Below, piece after piece: positions 45,337 through 56,387 of a stretch of 64,000 nt of DNA. The stretch spans positions 109,162,499 through 109,226,498 of the forward strand of contig CM050446.2 of the NCBI GenBank assembly GCA_027563935.2, given 5' to 3'. Both the position numbers and the translations under genes were made by a program. The number at the start of each line of letters is the position of its first letter. Position 1 is the first letter of the stretch. Below the pieces are notes generated by a model, which was not told where the DNA came from, searched no databases, and saw only the letters and a program-made list of their open reading frames with translations. Origin of the DNA: Costus lasius. Taxonomy: Eukaryota > Streptophyta > Magnoliopsida > Zingiberales > Costaceae.

Positions 45337-46829
45337 TGACACAGCGGATGTGTGGGAGGGGATTGTCCTTAATTCCGTACGCTAAGATAGTGGAGACGAT
45401 GATGCAAAAACCGTGAGAGAGTCTTGAGACGAGGGAAGCGAAAATGCATTGGAGGGAAACCCAAGAAAACCAATGAAAACGATGCGGCAAGATGCGACTT
45501 GAGTAATACCTGCGAACTGGAAACCAAAGAACTCGATTCTAATCACACAAATAAATGACCAGATTTGTAGAGCCAAATTTCTTTTGCATGCGTGCGCAAT
45601 CCGGGATCCATCACGAGATTGCGAAAGGAAGGGCGTCCGCTGTCCAGGACAAGAGGGAGGGATGGGGCATCAAGTGTGGGGTGCACTAAGGGCTGCCGGA
45701 GCCGGGGAGGAAGCCGGAAGACACGCGGAATGCAAGCGACTTGAGAAGACGAGGTGCTCGAAGCGTTTCGGAGACACTCCGGCCTTTTTGATTGAAAGAA
45801 AATGCGAATACCCAAAACTGAAAACACACAAGCCCTCAACCCTCTTTTATAGATCAAGATGGGAGGGAAGACACATGCACAACATATGAGGGTTGTTGGA
45901 GAAGCCAACAACCCTTAACCTCCTAAAAGAGGGTCAAGATGCCCTCTAACTAACTAAAAGCAACAACTAACAATTCTCGCAGTGAATCTTCAGGGGATTG
46001 GCTCATGGGCCTTCTTTGCGGGCTTTTGCCTAGGCCGAGTGGCGCGCTAAACCATCTCCGAGCATGCCGCCACAAAACAGCAAAACTTACTGATTGTGGG
46101 CTGGTTCTGCACGTTGTTGGCTATATCATGGGCCGAGTTGAGGACTCGATTGTGGTAGCGGTCTGTCGGTAGTTCTTGAGGTGGTCCTCGGGGAAGGGGC
46201 ACCATGGGAACCAATTGAATGGAGTCCACCGAAGTTGAAGAGGGGCTCACAATGCCCACATAACGGTCAAGAGGCTGCGAAGACTGTTGCGAACGTCGAA
46301 CTTCACGCAAAATAGGACCCATCTTCACTGTCGAGGCGTTCACGGCCTAGACGTGCTTGTGTTCACGGGCGTGAACGGATGGTCTGAAATCCACATAATC
46401 ATTCACGGCCTGGCTGTGCGTCTTGTCATGGGCATGAACGGATAGTCTGAAATCCACATAATCATTCACAGCCTGGCCGTGCTTCTTGTCACGGGCGTGA
46501 TCGGAGGGCCCGAAATCCATAGAATCGTTCACGGCCTAGCCATGTGTCTTTGTCACGGGTGTGACGGTTGGGACCGAATTCCGCCGAACTCGTCATGGCA
46601 GGTGCCACAGCCGTGCCAGTTGCCATGATCGCATTCGCATTTTGGTTGGAACATGTCATAGACGTGTTCTCTGTCACAGCCTAGCTATGTTCAGCTATCA
46701 CGGCCGTGTTCTCCATCACGGCTTGGCCGTGTTTAGTGGCAGCTCGCCGGTCTGGTCTGGAATCCTCGGTGTAGCATCGTCGAACCCTGGGGAGTCTTCC
46801 CAAGTGTCTTCCATGGGTGTTATATCACA
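45337..46829 (-). repeat. G1 5' LTR (1493 bp)
   Basis: The plus strand runs TGACACAGCGGATG to GTTATATCACA. Aligns with the shared LTR and provides the empty site of S2 near 46195. A palindrome-rich region lies at 46340-46745 (CACGGCCTGGCTGTG-type). The 46830 side joins Copia gag directly. Confidence 0.85.
46047..46829 (-). pseudogene. LTR-encoded pol extension, second copy
   Basis: Overlapping minus-strand frames (46489-46677, 46347-46532, 46047-46343) give the same extension as at 37226-37786, with additional AVNDYVDFRPSVHAREHKH-type repeats. It then runs through RYVGIVSPSSTS to a stop at 46047. Frameshifts separate the pieces. About 780 bp of LTR is thus protein-coding in the family if the reading is right. 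Confidence 0.5.
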
Positions 46830-46834
46830 CCCAA

Positions 46835-47239
46835 ATATGGAAGAGATGAACGTTATTCAGGATGAAAATCAATCCCTCAGATCTAGCCAAATCTCATGAG
46901 CACTTTCACTGTATATTATGCTTGCACCAAGGTCCTGCGAAATTGAGTTGAAAAGCCATGCCTTCACTAAATTGTTGCATCTTTTCCATTGTTGTAGCTC
47001 TACAACAGAGTCTTCCAATGGCCTGATTATGTTTCCGTTGATGAATCCTTCTTTATTTTTTATACTAAGAGCCATAAGCATTGCTTGGCTTCAAGTGCTG
47101 TAGTTGTCCCGTCTACAGGTTGAGAAACGAGTACCAGCCCCGGTTGATCAGAGTAATGGAGATAGAGAGGATCATTTGGATCATTTAAATTGTTGGCCTC
47201 ATATTTGGCCGGACTGTGCATGTCTCCTTTCGCAACCAT
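46835..47239 (-). pseudogene. Copia gag N-terminal part
   Basis: ATG 47239-47237. Shows DPNDPLYLHYSDQPGLVLVS, AMLMALSIKNK-like and AHEIWLDLRD, all standard in Copia gag. The gene is cut at about 46835 by G1 and resumes at 18024, with roughly 40 bp lost. Confidence 0.8.
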
Positions 47240-47266
47240 GGATGCAAGTAGCGTGAAATTAGACTT

Positions 47267-47278
47267 GCTCTGATACCA
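47267..47278 (-). promoter_or_regulatory. Primer binding site, tRNA-iMet (Copia)
   Basis: The minus strand reads TGGTATCAGAGC, directly at the LTR edge. Confidence 0.9.
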
Positions 47279-47517
47279 TGTTGAAAAGAGAATTAGAAGA
47301 ACTAAGTTCTATTAGAAATTCAATGTCTAAATCTTACGGAATGTATTTTCAGCATTCTGAGTGACTAAATTACTAATCTTAAATCATTATTACAAATATA
47401 GAATGTGGCTCTACATTATTTGTAAAGTGCCAATCAAATAAATATATCCTTGTTTGCTCTGTATCTTCAGTCCAGAATTTCAGCATTCCTCAATGTGTGT
47501 TTCAGTATTCTTCAACA
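47279..47517 (-). repeat. Copia 5' LTR (239 bp)
   Basis: The plus strand runs TGTTGAAAAGAG to ATTCTTCAACA, with a TGTTGAA/TTCAACA terminal inverted repeat. Short LTRs of this size are usual for Copia. Outer flank GAAGC; the partner LTR was not found. Confidence 0.85.
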
Positions 47518-49016
47518 GAAGCTTATTGAGACACCAACTATAGGAGATTGTTGAGTTGCCGGCCACGAAAGCTCACCAAGACAAGAAGAGGAGAGGGGCA
47601 GCACTCGAGAACACGAAGAGGGGAATGGGAATGGAGTGAGAGCGTTGAGGAGCAGCCATTTGCTATAGCCATTTAGCCATGTCCGATCCTACAATAAAGT
47701 CATAGTAGCCAAAGCAATGGTATGCTTTTGTGAATAGTAGCTTTAACGATATAGTTCCCTAGCAAATACGTAAAACAAACGGTAAAATTGTTTGCGATCT
47801 TTTTGCAAATCGTAGAAAGCAATGTAGAACCAGACACAGCCTAAAGCAGCAGTTTTTTTTGCTTTGGTGAATAGTGCTCTTTTAATACTGTTCCAGCAGG
47901 CAGCAATGTAAATTTCTCTGGTCCGCCTGATCGTAGCAGAAAGCACTGTAGCCCCAAACGCAGTGAAAATTTCTTAGCCCTAGTGTTGTCTTTTTTGAAA
48001 ACTAGTTTTGAGCAATTTCTCTAGCTTTTAAAGCTTCTCCCATGTTACATTCCATACTGATGTGATTCGCAAAAGAAACATCTGGCCTAAATGTTTTAGT
48101 CTTTGACCAAAGTCAAAATTTGACTTTCTCACCTTTTAGATTAGTCGCTGCCTCTATTTGATGAAATTTCCTGAAAATATGCTGCTAAAGAATGGTAAGC
48201 TCACTGTTGGGAACTGGATCCCGATGTTTTTGAGCAGTGTTGGAGCAGCGATATATGACAATAGCTTACTCTCTTCTCTCGGCGAGGAAAATGGTAATAG
48301 CATCACAGTTTCTCAGTCGAAGCTCCTTTCGCCACAAAACGAGGCACAACTTGCTTCTTTCGGCCAGAGATCTCGGTGGATCAAGACAGCGCTGTAGGTT
48401 GCGGTGGTGACGAAAATTCACATTGGTTGACTGGCTCATGTTTGCTTATGTGACAAAAGTCCATGACTTTATCAAATTAATAGGAAAGTAGTATATATGT
48501 ATATATATAATAAGCACAATATCAAGCAACAATAAACAATAATAATATAATAATTTAATATAGAAAATCATTCAGTATGAAGAAAAGAAATTACAGGGCA
48601 AACTTGATCCAATAATTCACTAATGCTATTACAATATTAGGTATATCTTAAGTTGTTGCTTAAAACTTAAGAATCAACTGATTGAAATACCACAATAAAT
48701 AAAATTTTTAAGCAATAAATTAATCTTAAGAAAATATACTAATTAATTAAAGTGCTTTTATCTTTTTCTTCTCCCTTCTTTTTTTTCTTTTTATTTTTTT
48801 TTTCTTCTTTTTATTTTCTTTTTTTTTACCAAGTGCTCTGCCGTTGTTGCCTTTCAAGAGAGAAGGTGACAAGAGAGAGAAAGAGTGAGAGAGATAAAAA
48901 AAAACCCTTTTTTTATTAAGTGGAGTTGGACCTACTTTGCTCACAAACTTAACAAATCCCTTGCAAGATCTGGTGAATAAATACTGGCTAATCATTACAA
49001 TATTGACTAATCAATC
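47518..49016. other. Intergenic DNA, no supported gene
   Basis: 47690-47980 has repeated GCTTTTGTGAATAGT / GCTTTGGTGAATAGT motifs, perhaps a decayed MITE. 48158-48397 (plus) is an 80-codon frame with no recognisable domain. 48480-48830 is AT-rich with a long T/C tract at 48765-48830. Confidence 0.4.
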
Positions 49017-49020
49017 TTAA

Positions 49021-49132
49021 GGGCTTATTTATTTGGAGAGAATTCACGAGAAAAAAATATAATGAATCTAGATGTAAAAATTACTATATTTTTTTTTTCT
49101 CCCCCATGTGGATTCTCTCCAAGAAATAGGCA
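49021..49132. mobile_element. Tourist-like MITE 1 (112 bp)
   Basis: Inverted ends GGGCTTATTTATTTGGAGAG against CTCTCCAAGAAATAGGC, flanked by TTAA on the left (49017-49020) and right (49133-49136). Folds into one hairpin. TTAA/TAA duplications suggest PIF/Harbinger. Confidence 0.7.
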
Positions 49133-49136
49133 TTAA

Positions 49137-49227
49137 GGCTATGTTCTGTTGGATGGAATCCACAGTGGGATGGATTCATAACATTTTTCATCCTTTCAAC
49201 TGTGGATTCCATTCAACAAAACATACC
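49137..49227. mobile_element. Tourist-like MITE 2 (91 bp)
   Basis: Inverted ends GGCTATGTTCTGTTGGATGG against CCATTCAACAAAACATACC, with inner TGGATTCC arms. TTAA at 49133-49136 and 49228-49231; it shares the first TTAA with MITE 1. Confidence 0.75.
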
Positions 49228-50305
49228 TTAAGAGTTTGTGATCGGAAACACTCCCAGAAAATCACTTTGAGGGGGTTTAAACACACATAATTGGAAATCA
49301 AAATAAAATCAAAGGTTGCAAAATTATGGACTCAAGGTTTCACCTTATTGGATCGGCAACACTAAACAACTCTCTCTCACACAAATATGTCTTAGTCAAG
49401 TTAAAGGAAATTTATCCTAAGGTACAAATTGTCTCGCCCTCGAGTGCCCAATCTAGTATCTAACTAGGTTAATCTCCTACTCTTATATCTTATCAACTCA
49501 CTTAGACCTTTTTAAGTTCTATGATAATTTGTTGCTCCCTTAGTAAGTAAAAACTACTCTTGTGTTTTAATCTACATGTTTGATTAAAAGAAATCCAATT
49601 ATATGATTCACATCGATTCTTCTCATATCATTTAACATAAGTAATAAATTGGCTAGATAAATTATATGAAGTTAAAGTACAACTAAAATTAAATTAACAT
49701 TAACAAAGTTCATATAACAGGAAGAGTATCAATATATTAAGTCATAAAGAATTATAGAGGGCTCTACCCTTTGTGTGAAAACTAGTTTATAGTATATGAT
49801 ACAATATGTCCAAAGAAAAAACATTCAAGATACAACTAGGAAGGAAAAACATCGAAAAGAAAACAAGAAATAGGGTTCCCTTACTAAGGCTAGCCACTGC
49901 CATTGTTTCAAATGTTGTGATTCCTTCCCAGCAAGATCCAACGATCGTTGTCTGCTCCAAGCCCTACTAGGGCTCAAGTAATTTTTGGATCATTGTTGCA
50001 AAAAAAGAGAATTGGCCATGTGTAGAGTCATGGTTTGAGATGTCTTTCTCAAAAATAGATTTGGATAGATAGGAGTCAAAAGACATGGACTATGGGTGAA
50101 GTAGGCTAACCGTGTACCTTTCTATATTCTATTCGGATTCAACTACAATAAAGACACAAGTCATGGGTGGAGACATGGGCCAGCCATTTCCCATTTTGTG
50201 AGCTTCAGGGATTTCATCAAATTCTAAGGCTCACCATGCCACTATTGTGCTTCATCCCATGGGTCGAGCATGCACTTCTCTAGATGAAGACATGACCATG
50301 CTTAG

Positions 50306-52049
50306 TGTCACGTCCTGAATTAGGGTAATATTTTTTTGATTATTTTACCCGTGAGTCAACACTTGACTTGAGTCCAAATACGTCAACACAGATATCACAA
50401 CGATCGAGACCGCTGGATTGGGCACGACTGGCGGGGACGATTCCTCGAACTGACCCCCAGCCCGACTATGGACTCTGCAGAAGATCGCTTCCGTTTCAAC
50501 ATGACTTAGATCAATGCTGACGATTCACCGAGAACCGGTATCGTCGAGTCAAACCGGGTTCGCCCGAACCCAAATGGGACTCACCCGTAACTGACTACGT
50601 AGGACGGGGTCCACAATAATTTCCGAACACGCTCACGTGTCGGAGAGAGAACCGAGCAGAGTGACCGAATGTCTCACGTCAGGAAGACGGACTCACCCAC
50701 AGATCCACGGATCAAGTCGGCGCCCGGTGATCATAGACGATTGTCAACACAGTGTCGCATGCCGGTGACGAAAAGAACCCAGCTGGCTCCTCACTTGCAC
50801 GTCGGTGAAGAGGCCGGACGACACTCCACCGGTAACGTCACCTAAGGGCGACGAGGAGACTGGCGATCTTGTCCTTCTCGCACGTATGCAAGAACAGCCG
50901 GAGGGGAGGTTCGCCCGGAGGTAACCGAGCGAGCAGCAGCCGGCCGCGGTCGTACGTAGCACCGACGACGCTCACCCGAAGGCGAGCTCGGCTGAGAGAA
51001 CTACAAGGAAGGAGGATGATGCAGGTCACCCGCTGGTCCACTGCCGGAAAGGGGACGCCGAGACTGGTTCTGGCGGGAATGGCGTTAGACGACGGACGGC
51101 GGCTGGGAAGTTGCACGTAGGCGCGTCCGTCCGCTCGAACGAAGAGGGAGGTGACACACGCGGACGGAGGGGGTGCAGTTGGCGCCGACCAGAGTGCTCG
51201 CCGGCCAAGGGAGGACGCCCACCAGCTGACGACGACTCCAAAGCTGAAAACGTCACACGTAGGCGACGGGAAAGAACCAGAAGCTCGCACGCAGGCGAGC
51301 GCCGGCTCCGGCAGTTCTCGCATGCAGGCAAGCCGGCAACCAAGGAGAGAGAAGGAGGGCTCGCCGGAGGAGCAGGAAAGAGAGACGCGAATAGCAACCA
51401 CCGTCGGAGACGAAGGAGGAGAGGTCGCCGGGAGCCGCGAGCTCGACCGGGAGAAGCAAAGAACGACGGCGAGGGAACGAAATTACCTCGGTGATCACTC
51501 AGGCTGCCGGCTCCGTCGAGTCGGTGAAGCTGATGAGAAGCCACCTTCCAAGGCGCTCTGGAGCTTCGCCGGCGACGGGGACGACGACCGCGGCGACGAC
51601 GAGTCGAGGAAGACGAGGGAGAGACTGGGGTTCTCCGGGGCCTCCGTCCACCCACCCACGCCACCGGAAGCTTGGAGAACCACCGCCAACGACCGGCGTC
51701 GATGAGAACGACCGTCGAAGAGGAAGCGAAGGAGGAGAGACGGGGATCTGCCGGTAAGCTTTTGCTTGAAAGCTCGTAACCCACGAACGAGGACGCGTCC
51801 TCATTTTTCTTCTCGCGCAGCCCGCCCCACGTCTCGCACGCTGACCGAGGTCAGCTCCCGTCAACTCAGCCCATGCAGGACTCCACTTGCGTCCCACTCA
51901 CGCGACGCCTCGCATCGATTTCGCCCATTGAGGCAATTCCGGATTCGGATCCGGGCGGGGCCTGATCCACTCCTCTGATCCGATCTACAAGAGTAAGAAG
52001 GTGGGCTGGCTGATCTAGGCTGCCCAAATTCCGGCCCAAAGGTCTAACA
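50306..52049 (-). repeat. A2 3' LTR (1744 bp)
   Basis: The plus strand runs TGTCACGTCCTGAATTAGGG to GGTCTAACA. It matches the 5' LTR after removal of S3 (1742 bp). The GC-rich long frames at 50838-51897 are present in both LTRs and have no known domain. Confidence 0.95.
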
Positions 52050-52675
52050 TTCTTCCCCTCCGGAGCGAGTCACCGTCCTTGGAGACTCAAAATAACGTCG
52101 AATCTCATCCTCGAACTGCCACAGTTCGGACACCTTATACCATGTAGTTTCTTCCATTTGAGAACCTTCCCACCGAACAAGAAATTCTGTCTGTCGGTTC
52201 ATCCTGCTATGTCCCAAAACTTGGTGATCTAGGATCTCCCCGATCCTTTGGTCGAACTCTGTTCGAACCGTCGGAGGCACACAAAGTGACTGTGACCGAG
52301 CTGGATCCCCTAGATCCTTATGAAACCTCTTTAAGAAGCTCACATGGAATGTCGAATGCAGCTTCATCCTATCAGGGAGTTTCAGACGATACGCAACTGA
52401 GCCAACCCGACTCAACACCTCGAAAGGTCCATCGTATCTCTGTATAAGGCCCCGATGTGCTACCTTCGCAGATATCTTCCTTCATGTCTGCGGCGTAAGT
52501 CGGAGAAGCACTAAGTCGCCCACGGCGAATTCTTCATCCCGATGACGATGATTTGTATATTGTTGCATTCGTCTAGCTGCCAACTCGAGGCTATCCCTAG
52601 TCTCCTAGAGTGACTCCACTCACTCACGAGCTGCCCGTTGAGCCGCAGGACATCTCCCCTCGGAGGTCCTCATTG
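52044..52675 (-). pseudogene. A2 integrase tail with chromodomain
   Basis: LHSTFHVSFLKRF marks the integrase C-terminus. The chromodomain follows (IGEILDHQVLGHSRMNRQTE, then FLVRWEGSQMEETTWYKVSE). Chromodomains direct integration to marked chromatin in this clade. The reading frame passes through the polypurine tract (52050-52061) and uses a TAG at 52044-52046, inside the LTR. Confidence 0.85.
52050..52061 (-). promoter_or_regulatory. Polypurine tract (A2)
   Basis: The minus strand reads GGAGGGGAAGAA and abuts the 3' LTR start TGTTAGACC. It is also the last coding stretch of pol. Confidence 0.85.
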
Positions 52676-52680
52676 TGATA

Positions 52681-53577
52681 TCAACAGGAGTTATGGGGCT
52701 GTCTCCCCATAGACGACGATCTATGGAGATTGCAGGCAAACTGTGCCGAATCAATCCACTTCACCCAGTCCTTCTGACTCGCAGTCACAAAATGACGAAG
52801 GTAGTCCTCCACGAGGGCATTCACCCTCTCCGTCTGTCCATCTGTCTGGGGATGGTTCGCTGTGGAGAAGTTCAACTTTATTCCCAGCTTGTCGAATAAT
52901 GTCGACCAGAATCATCAGGTGAACCGGGCATCCCTATCGCTCACGATATCAGTTGGGATCCTAAAATGTTTCACCACGTTCTGAAAGAACAGATCTGCAG
53001 CTACCACAACTGAGCATGGTTCGGGTGCTGGAATGAAAACTCCATACTTGGAGAATCTATCCACGACCACGAATATAGATGTTTTCCCCTCAACCTTGGG
53101 AAACCCACCGATGAAATCCCTGGACACACTTGTCCAGGGGGTCTCGGGGATAGGCAAGGGTTGCAATAACCCAGTTGGTAACCTCCGATCGACCTTGTCT
53201 TGTTGACAAACAAGACATGTGCGGACATACATCTCAATGTCGGCACATATATCCGGCCAATAACATGACCTGGACAACAAAGCGAATATACGCCTTTGTC
53301 CCGGATGACCCGACCACGGGGTATCATGGAGCTCTCTAAGCAGCTCTCGCCGCAATCCACCGGATGCGGGGATTAGTGGCCTCTCGCCACGGGCCATGAC
53401 CACGTCATCGGCACCCAAATAATATCGTCGGGTCGTACCCGACTTAATCTGCTCAACAATCTTTCGATATGCCTCATCGAAAATAGCTGCTGTTTTTACC
53501 CTTGTAAGGAGATCTCCTTCCACTCTGAAGATTGCAAAGCAGACTAAGGCATTCAGCCTACTCAGTGCATCAGACAC
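52681..53577 (-). pseudogene. A2 integrase finger and core
   Basis: End of RNase H (SDALSRLNALVCF). Then the H2C2 finger (HDTPWSGHPGQRRIFALLSR, CLVCQQDKVDRR), the core (VSRDFIGGFPKVEGKTSIFV, VVDRFSKYGVF, IVSDRDARFT) and TANHPQTDGQTERVNALVED with the catalytic Glu. A break near 52880-52915 splits core from Glu block. Confidence 0.9.
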
Positions 53578-53613
53578 TACATTAGCCTTTCCCGGCTTGT
53601 GTTCCCATTGGAA

Positions 53614-54099
53614 CTAGAATTCTGCTAGGAATTCCTGCCATCTGGCCTGTTTTGTCGACAATTTCTTCTGCGTGGTGAAATAAGTATTCACCACATTGTT
53701 GGTTTTCACCACGAAGGCGTTACCCAGGAAATATACTCTCCATGTTCGGAGGCAGTGCACCACTGCTACCATCTCCTTTTCATGCGTAGAATACATCTAT
53801 TCTGTCTCATTTAGCTTTTGACTCTCGAAAGCTATAGGATGCCCATCCTGTATCAAAACACCACCGATCGCTTGATCTGATGCATCGGTGTGAACCTCGA
53901 AAGGTTTTCCAAAATCTAGTAATTTTAAGATCGGTTCAGAAACTATGCGCTCTTTCAAGTCCTGAAAGGCCAACTGACACCGATCATCCCAACCCCAGCT
54001 GGTATTCTTTTTCAGCAAATTGCTGAGGGGTGCAGTCACTCTCGAGCAAACCCGGATGAACTTTCGATAAAAGTTCACCACACCGAGAAAACTCCTCAA
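53614..54099 (-). pseudogene. A2 RNase H
   Basis: RSFLGVVNFYRKFIRVCSRV, FEVHTDASDQAIGGVLIQDG, then a stop at about 53797 and STHEKEMVAVVHCLRTWRVY. The family's first RNase H Asp (TDAS) is present. Confidence 0.85.
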
Positions 54100-54243
54100 C
54101 TCGGTCTGACTTGAGGGAACTTGTCATTCCACAATGGCTCGGACCTTGCCCTTGTCCATTTATACTTGGTCGTGGCCTACCACATGTCCAAGGAAGGATA
54201 TCTCTTCCGACATGAATGTGCACTTTTCCAACTTCAAATATAG

Positions 54244-54870
54244 TTAGTTTTCCCTCAAAACTTGAAGAACCCTCTTCAAGTGCATCAAATGCTCCTCAAC
54301 ACTTGAGGAATACACCACTATATTATCCAGATATACCACGACGAAGTCATCTAGAAATGGTGCTAACACTTGATTCATCAGATGACAGAACGTCGCTGGA
54401 GCATTGATTAGCCTGAAGGGCATGACCAAGAACTCAAATGCTCCACAACGGGTCATGCAGGCTGTCTTCCGTTCATCGCCCTCGGCGATACGGACCTGCC
54501 AGTAGCCCGATCTCAAGTTAAGCTTGGAGAATATCCTACCTTTTCCCAGTCTATCCAACAGATCTGGGATCAGTGGAATAGGATAGCAATCCCGGACTGT
54601 TATCTTATTCAGGGCTCTGTAATCCACACAAAACCTCAAAGACCCGTCCTTCCTCTTTTGGAATAGGACCGGGGCTCCATACGGTGACACAGTTGGCCGC
54701 ACAAACCCAGCTTCCAACAACTCGTCGAGTTGTTTGCGGAGCTCGGCCAACTCCACCGGTAGCATCCTATAAGAATCCTTAGATGGGGGAGTAGATCCTG
54801 CCACAAGCTCTATCTTGTGGTCGATCCGTCTCCTAGGTGGGAGGTGTTTCGGCAATTCTAAAGGCATCAC
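54244..54870 (-). pseudogene. A2 reverse transcriptase, active site lost
   Basis: [57 protein letters not shown] and [18 protein letters not shown]. The catalytic box reads [12 protein letters not shown]: the second Asp of YLDD is Asn, which should abolish polymerisation. A stop follows REN near 54244. Confidence 0.9.
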
Positions 54871-54871
54871 G

Positions 54872-55782
54872 TCAGCAAACTATTCCAACACTTTCTAGAC
54901 CGCCAAGGGAGCCTCGCTCCTTGTCGGGTGGGGGCCCTCCACCCAAACGGCCATAAGCGTCGGATCTCCTTGGCGCAACCCTGCAGCCAAGGCGCTCACC
55001 AACAAGGGCACTCCCAAGGAGTCCCTCTTCTTTCCCTTCCTCGGCTCCGTGCTCCCAATGCACGACACGAGGTAATGGGAGTCCTCATCATGTATCTATA
55101 TCCCATACAGATATGGCATCACGGCTATCTTGGCCTTGACGAAAAGCTCGAGGCCAAAGATAGCTTCGTAGTCTGGCAGTTTCAAAATCTTCGCATGGCA
55201 GCGGTCCTGCCAACTGCTAATCACCATATCCATATCGTACGATACCCCTAAGACCTCGGGGTCTACTGCACCAACCGACCTCACTCGGTCCTGTGCTTGG
55301 GATATCTTCAGTCCAACTCTCTTAGTTGTGGCTTCACTTATGAAAAGGTGCGACGCACCTGTATCAATCATAGCGTTCATCGGTAGAGAGTTTATAAAGG
55401 AGGCAACGTAGAGAAGCATAGGCCTCCCACTACTAGTAGAGGCAGTGCCCAATACCAAGGGTTTCAGGAGCGCCCCCTGATCCCACACGTTGCTCTCTCC
55501 TTCTGCTAATGCAGGGAGTGGGCGGTCCCCGACCGCCATCATCAGCACTAGAGTCACGAGCCGACTCTTTCGCGTGAATGACTCTTTGCCCTTCACGGCG
55601 AACGAACTCTTTGTTCGTGAGGTAAAAGCCATACCACTCGCAGTGGCCAAGGCTGAGAAGGGATATGTTCCCCAGACCTCATGTGGTCCATCATAGCTTC
55701 CGCAGCTCGATACCACTGCTGTGCATAGTCCCGGATGTTCGTAACATACCGGATTTTGTCGAGGGCGCCCCTCGTAGAACAC
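54872..55782 (-). pseudogene. A2 protease
   Basis: [19 protein letters not shown] keeps the DTGAS site, then VGLKISQAQDRVRSVGAVDP and [19 protein letters not shown] stop at about 55096 and a frameshift separate it from RT. Confidence 0.85.
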
Positions 55783-56303
55783 GTCAAGTTCCTTGGAAGG
55801 AACCGCGTCACGATCTCCGTTTTAAGCCTCTCCCACGAGAGCTTACGGGCTAGATCGATCCCGAATAAGTTCGGCATAGTCTGAGCCGGCCACCACAACT
55901 TCGCGTCTCCGAAAGGATACGTGATGCAAGCTTGGGCTTGCTCCCCCTCGGGGATCTGAATATCCTGGGAATATGTTTCCATATCCCAATGGAAGTTCGC
56001 AACTTCATTGGAGCAACGCACCTCTCGAAAGGGGGTCGGCTCCGGGAGAAGTCGTCGCACGACGGTCACTTGGCCGTGATCGGCTGCGGTCGGTGCTATC
56101 GAAGCCGTCGTATTGCGCTTTAGCAACGTGACCTCCGCCTGGGATGCCTCTAGCTCCTCGGTGAGCTGAGCCACCTGAGCTGTGAGGCGCTCGTTGGAGA
56201 CGAGCAGTGTGGAGATGATCTCCACTGATATGCGGGGATCCAAAACCCCATCTCCAACTATGTCCAGGAGGGACAATAGTCTGCTATCGGTGGAAAACTC
56301 CAT
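55593..56303 (-). pseudogene. A2 gag
   Basis: I take ATG 56303-56301 as the start; the open frame upstream to the primer site has no ATG. It has a coiled coil (NERLTAQVAQLTEELEASQA) and the gag domain (HWDMETYSQDIQIPEGEQAQ, FGDAKLWWPAQT, SWERLKTEIVTRFLPRN). The frame breaks before the zinc knuckle, which I could not find. Confidence 0.8.
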
Positions 56304-56374
56304 CTGCACGTAGGCAAGAAGGTCATTCGATGTACAAGTACGACGCTCGTACGACTTGGAACGCGCAGAACCTG

Positions 56375-56387
56375 CCTCTGATACCAA
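56375..56387 (-). promoter_or_regulatory. Primer binding site, tRNA-iMet (A2)
   Basis: The minus strand reads TTGGTATCAGAGG; one base differs from the perfect initiator match. It lies two bases from the LTR at 56390. Confidence 0.85.

Larger units (their letters stand above)
18025..46829 (-). mobile_element. CRM-like Ty3/Gypsy tandem G2-LTR-G1-LTR
   Basis: Two minus-strand internal regions of one family, G2 (18025-23037) and G1 (37736-45336), share the middle LTR (23038-37735, interrupted). A further LTR lies at 45337-46829. The expected left LTR of G2 is gone: G2 integrase is fused straight to Copia gag. The protease blocks (GGSSLNVV, HVLLGCPWLYD) and the run of pol into the LTR resemble the CRM chromovirus clade (inference from motifs, no tree). 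G2 and G1 align closely and serve as empty-site controls for each other. Confidence 0.75.
14404..47517 (-). mobile_element. Ty1/Copia element split by a 28.8-kb nest
   Basis: The left part (14404-18024) carries RNase H, RT, integrase, protease and the gag C-terminus. The right part (46835-47517) carries the gag N-terminus, primer site and 5' LTR. Both are on the minus strand and are the expected neighbours within gag, so they are one element interrupted by 18025-46829. The PR-IN-RT-RH order is diagnostic of Ty1/Copia. The 3' LTR and the end of RNase H are missing at 14404. This is the outermost and so the oldest layer of the nest. Confidence 0.8.

Noticed and set aside
48158..48397. 80-codon plus-strand frame next to the Copia LTR
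   Set aside because: Looks protein-like in composition, but no domain, no partner exon and no conserved motif that I can name.
50838..51897. Long Arg/Ser/Pro-rich frames, repeated at 59079-60099
   Set aside because: They are the two LTRs of A2. Repetition follows from LTR identity and does not show coding; the frames overlap on both strands.
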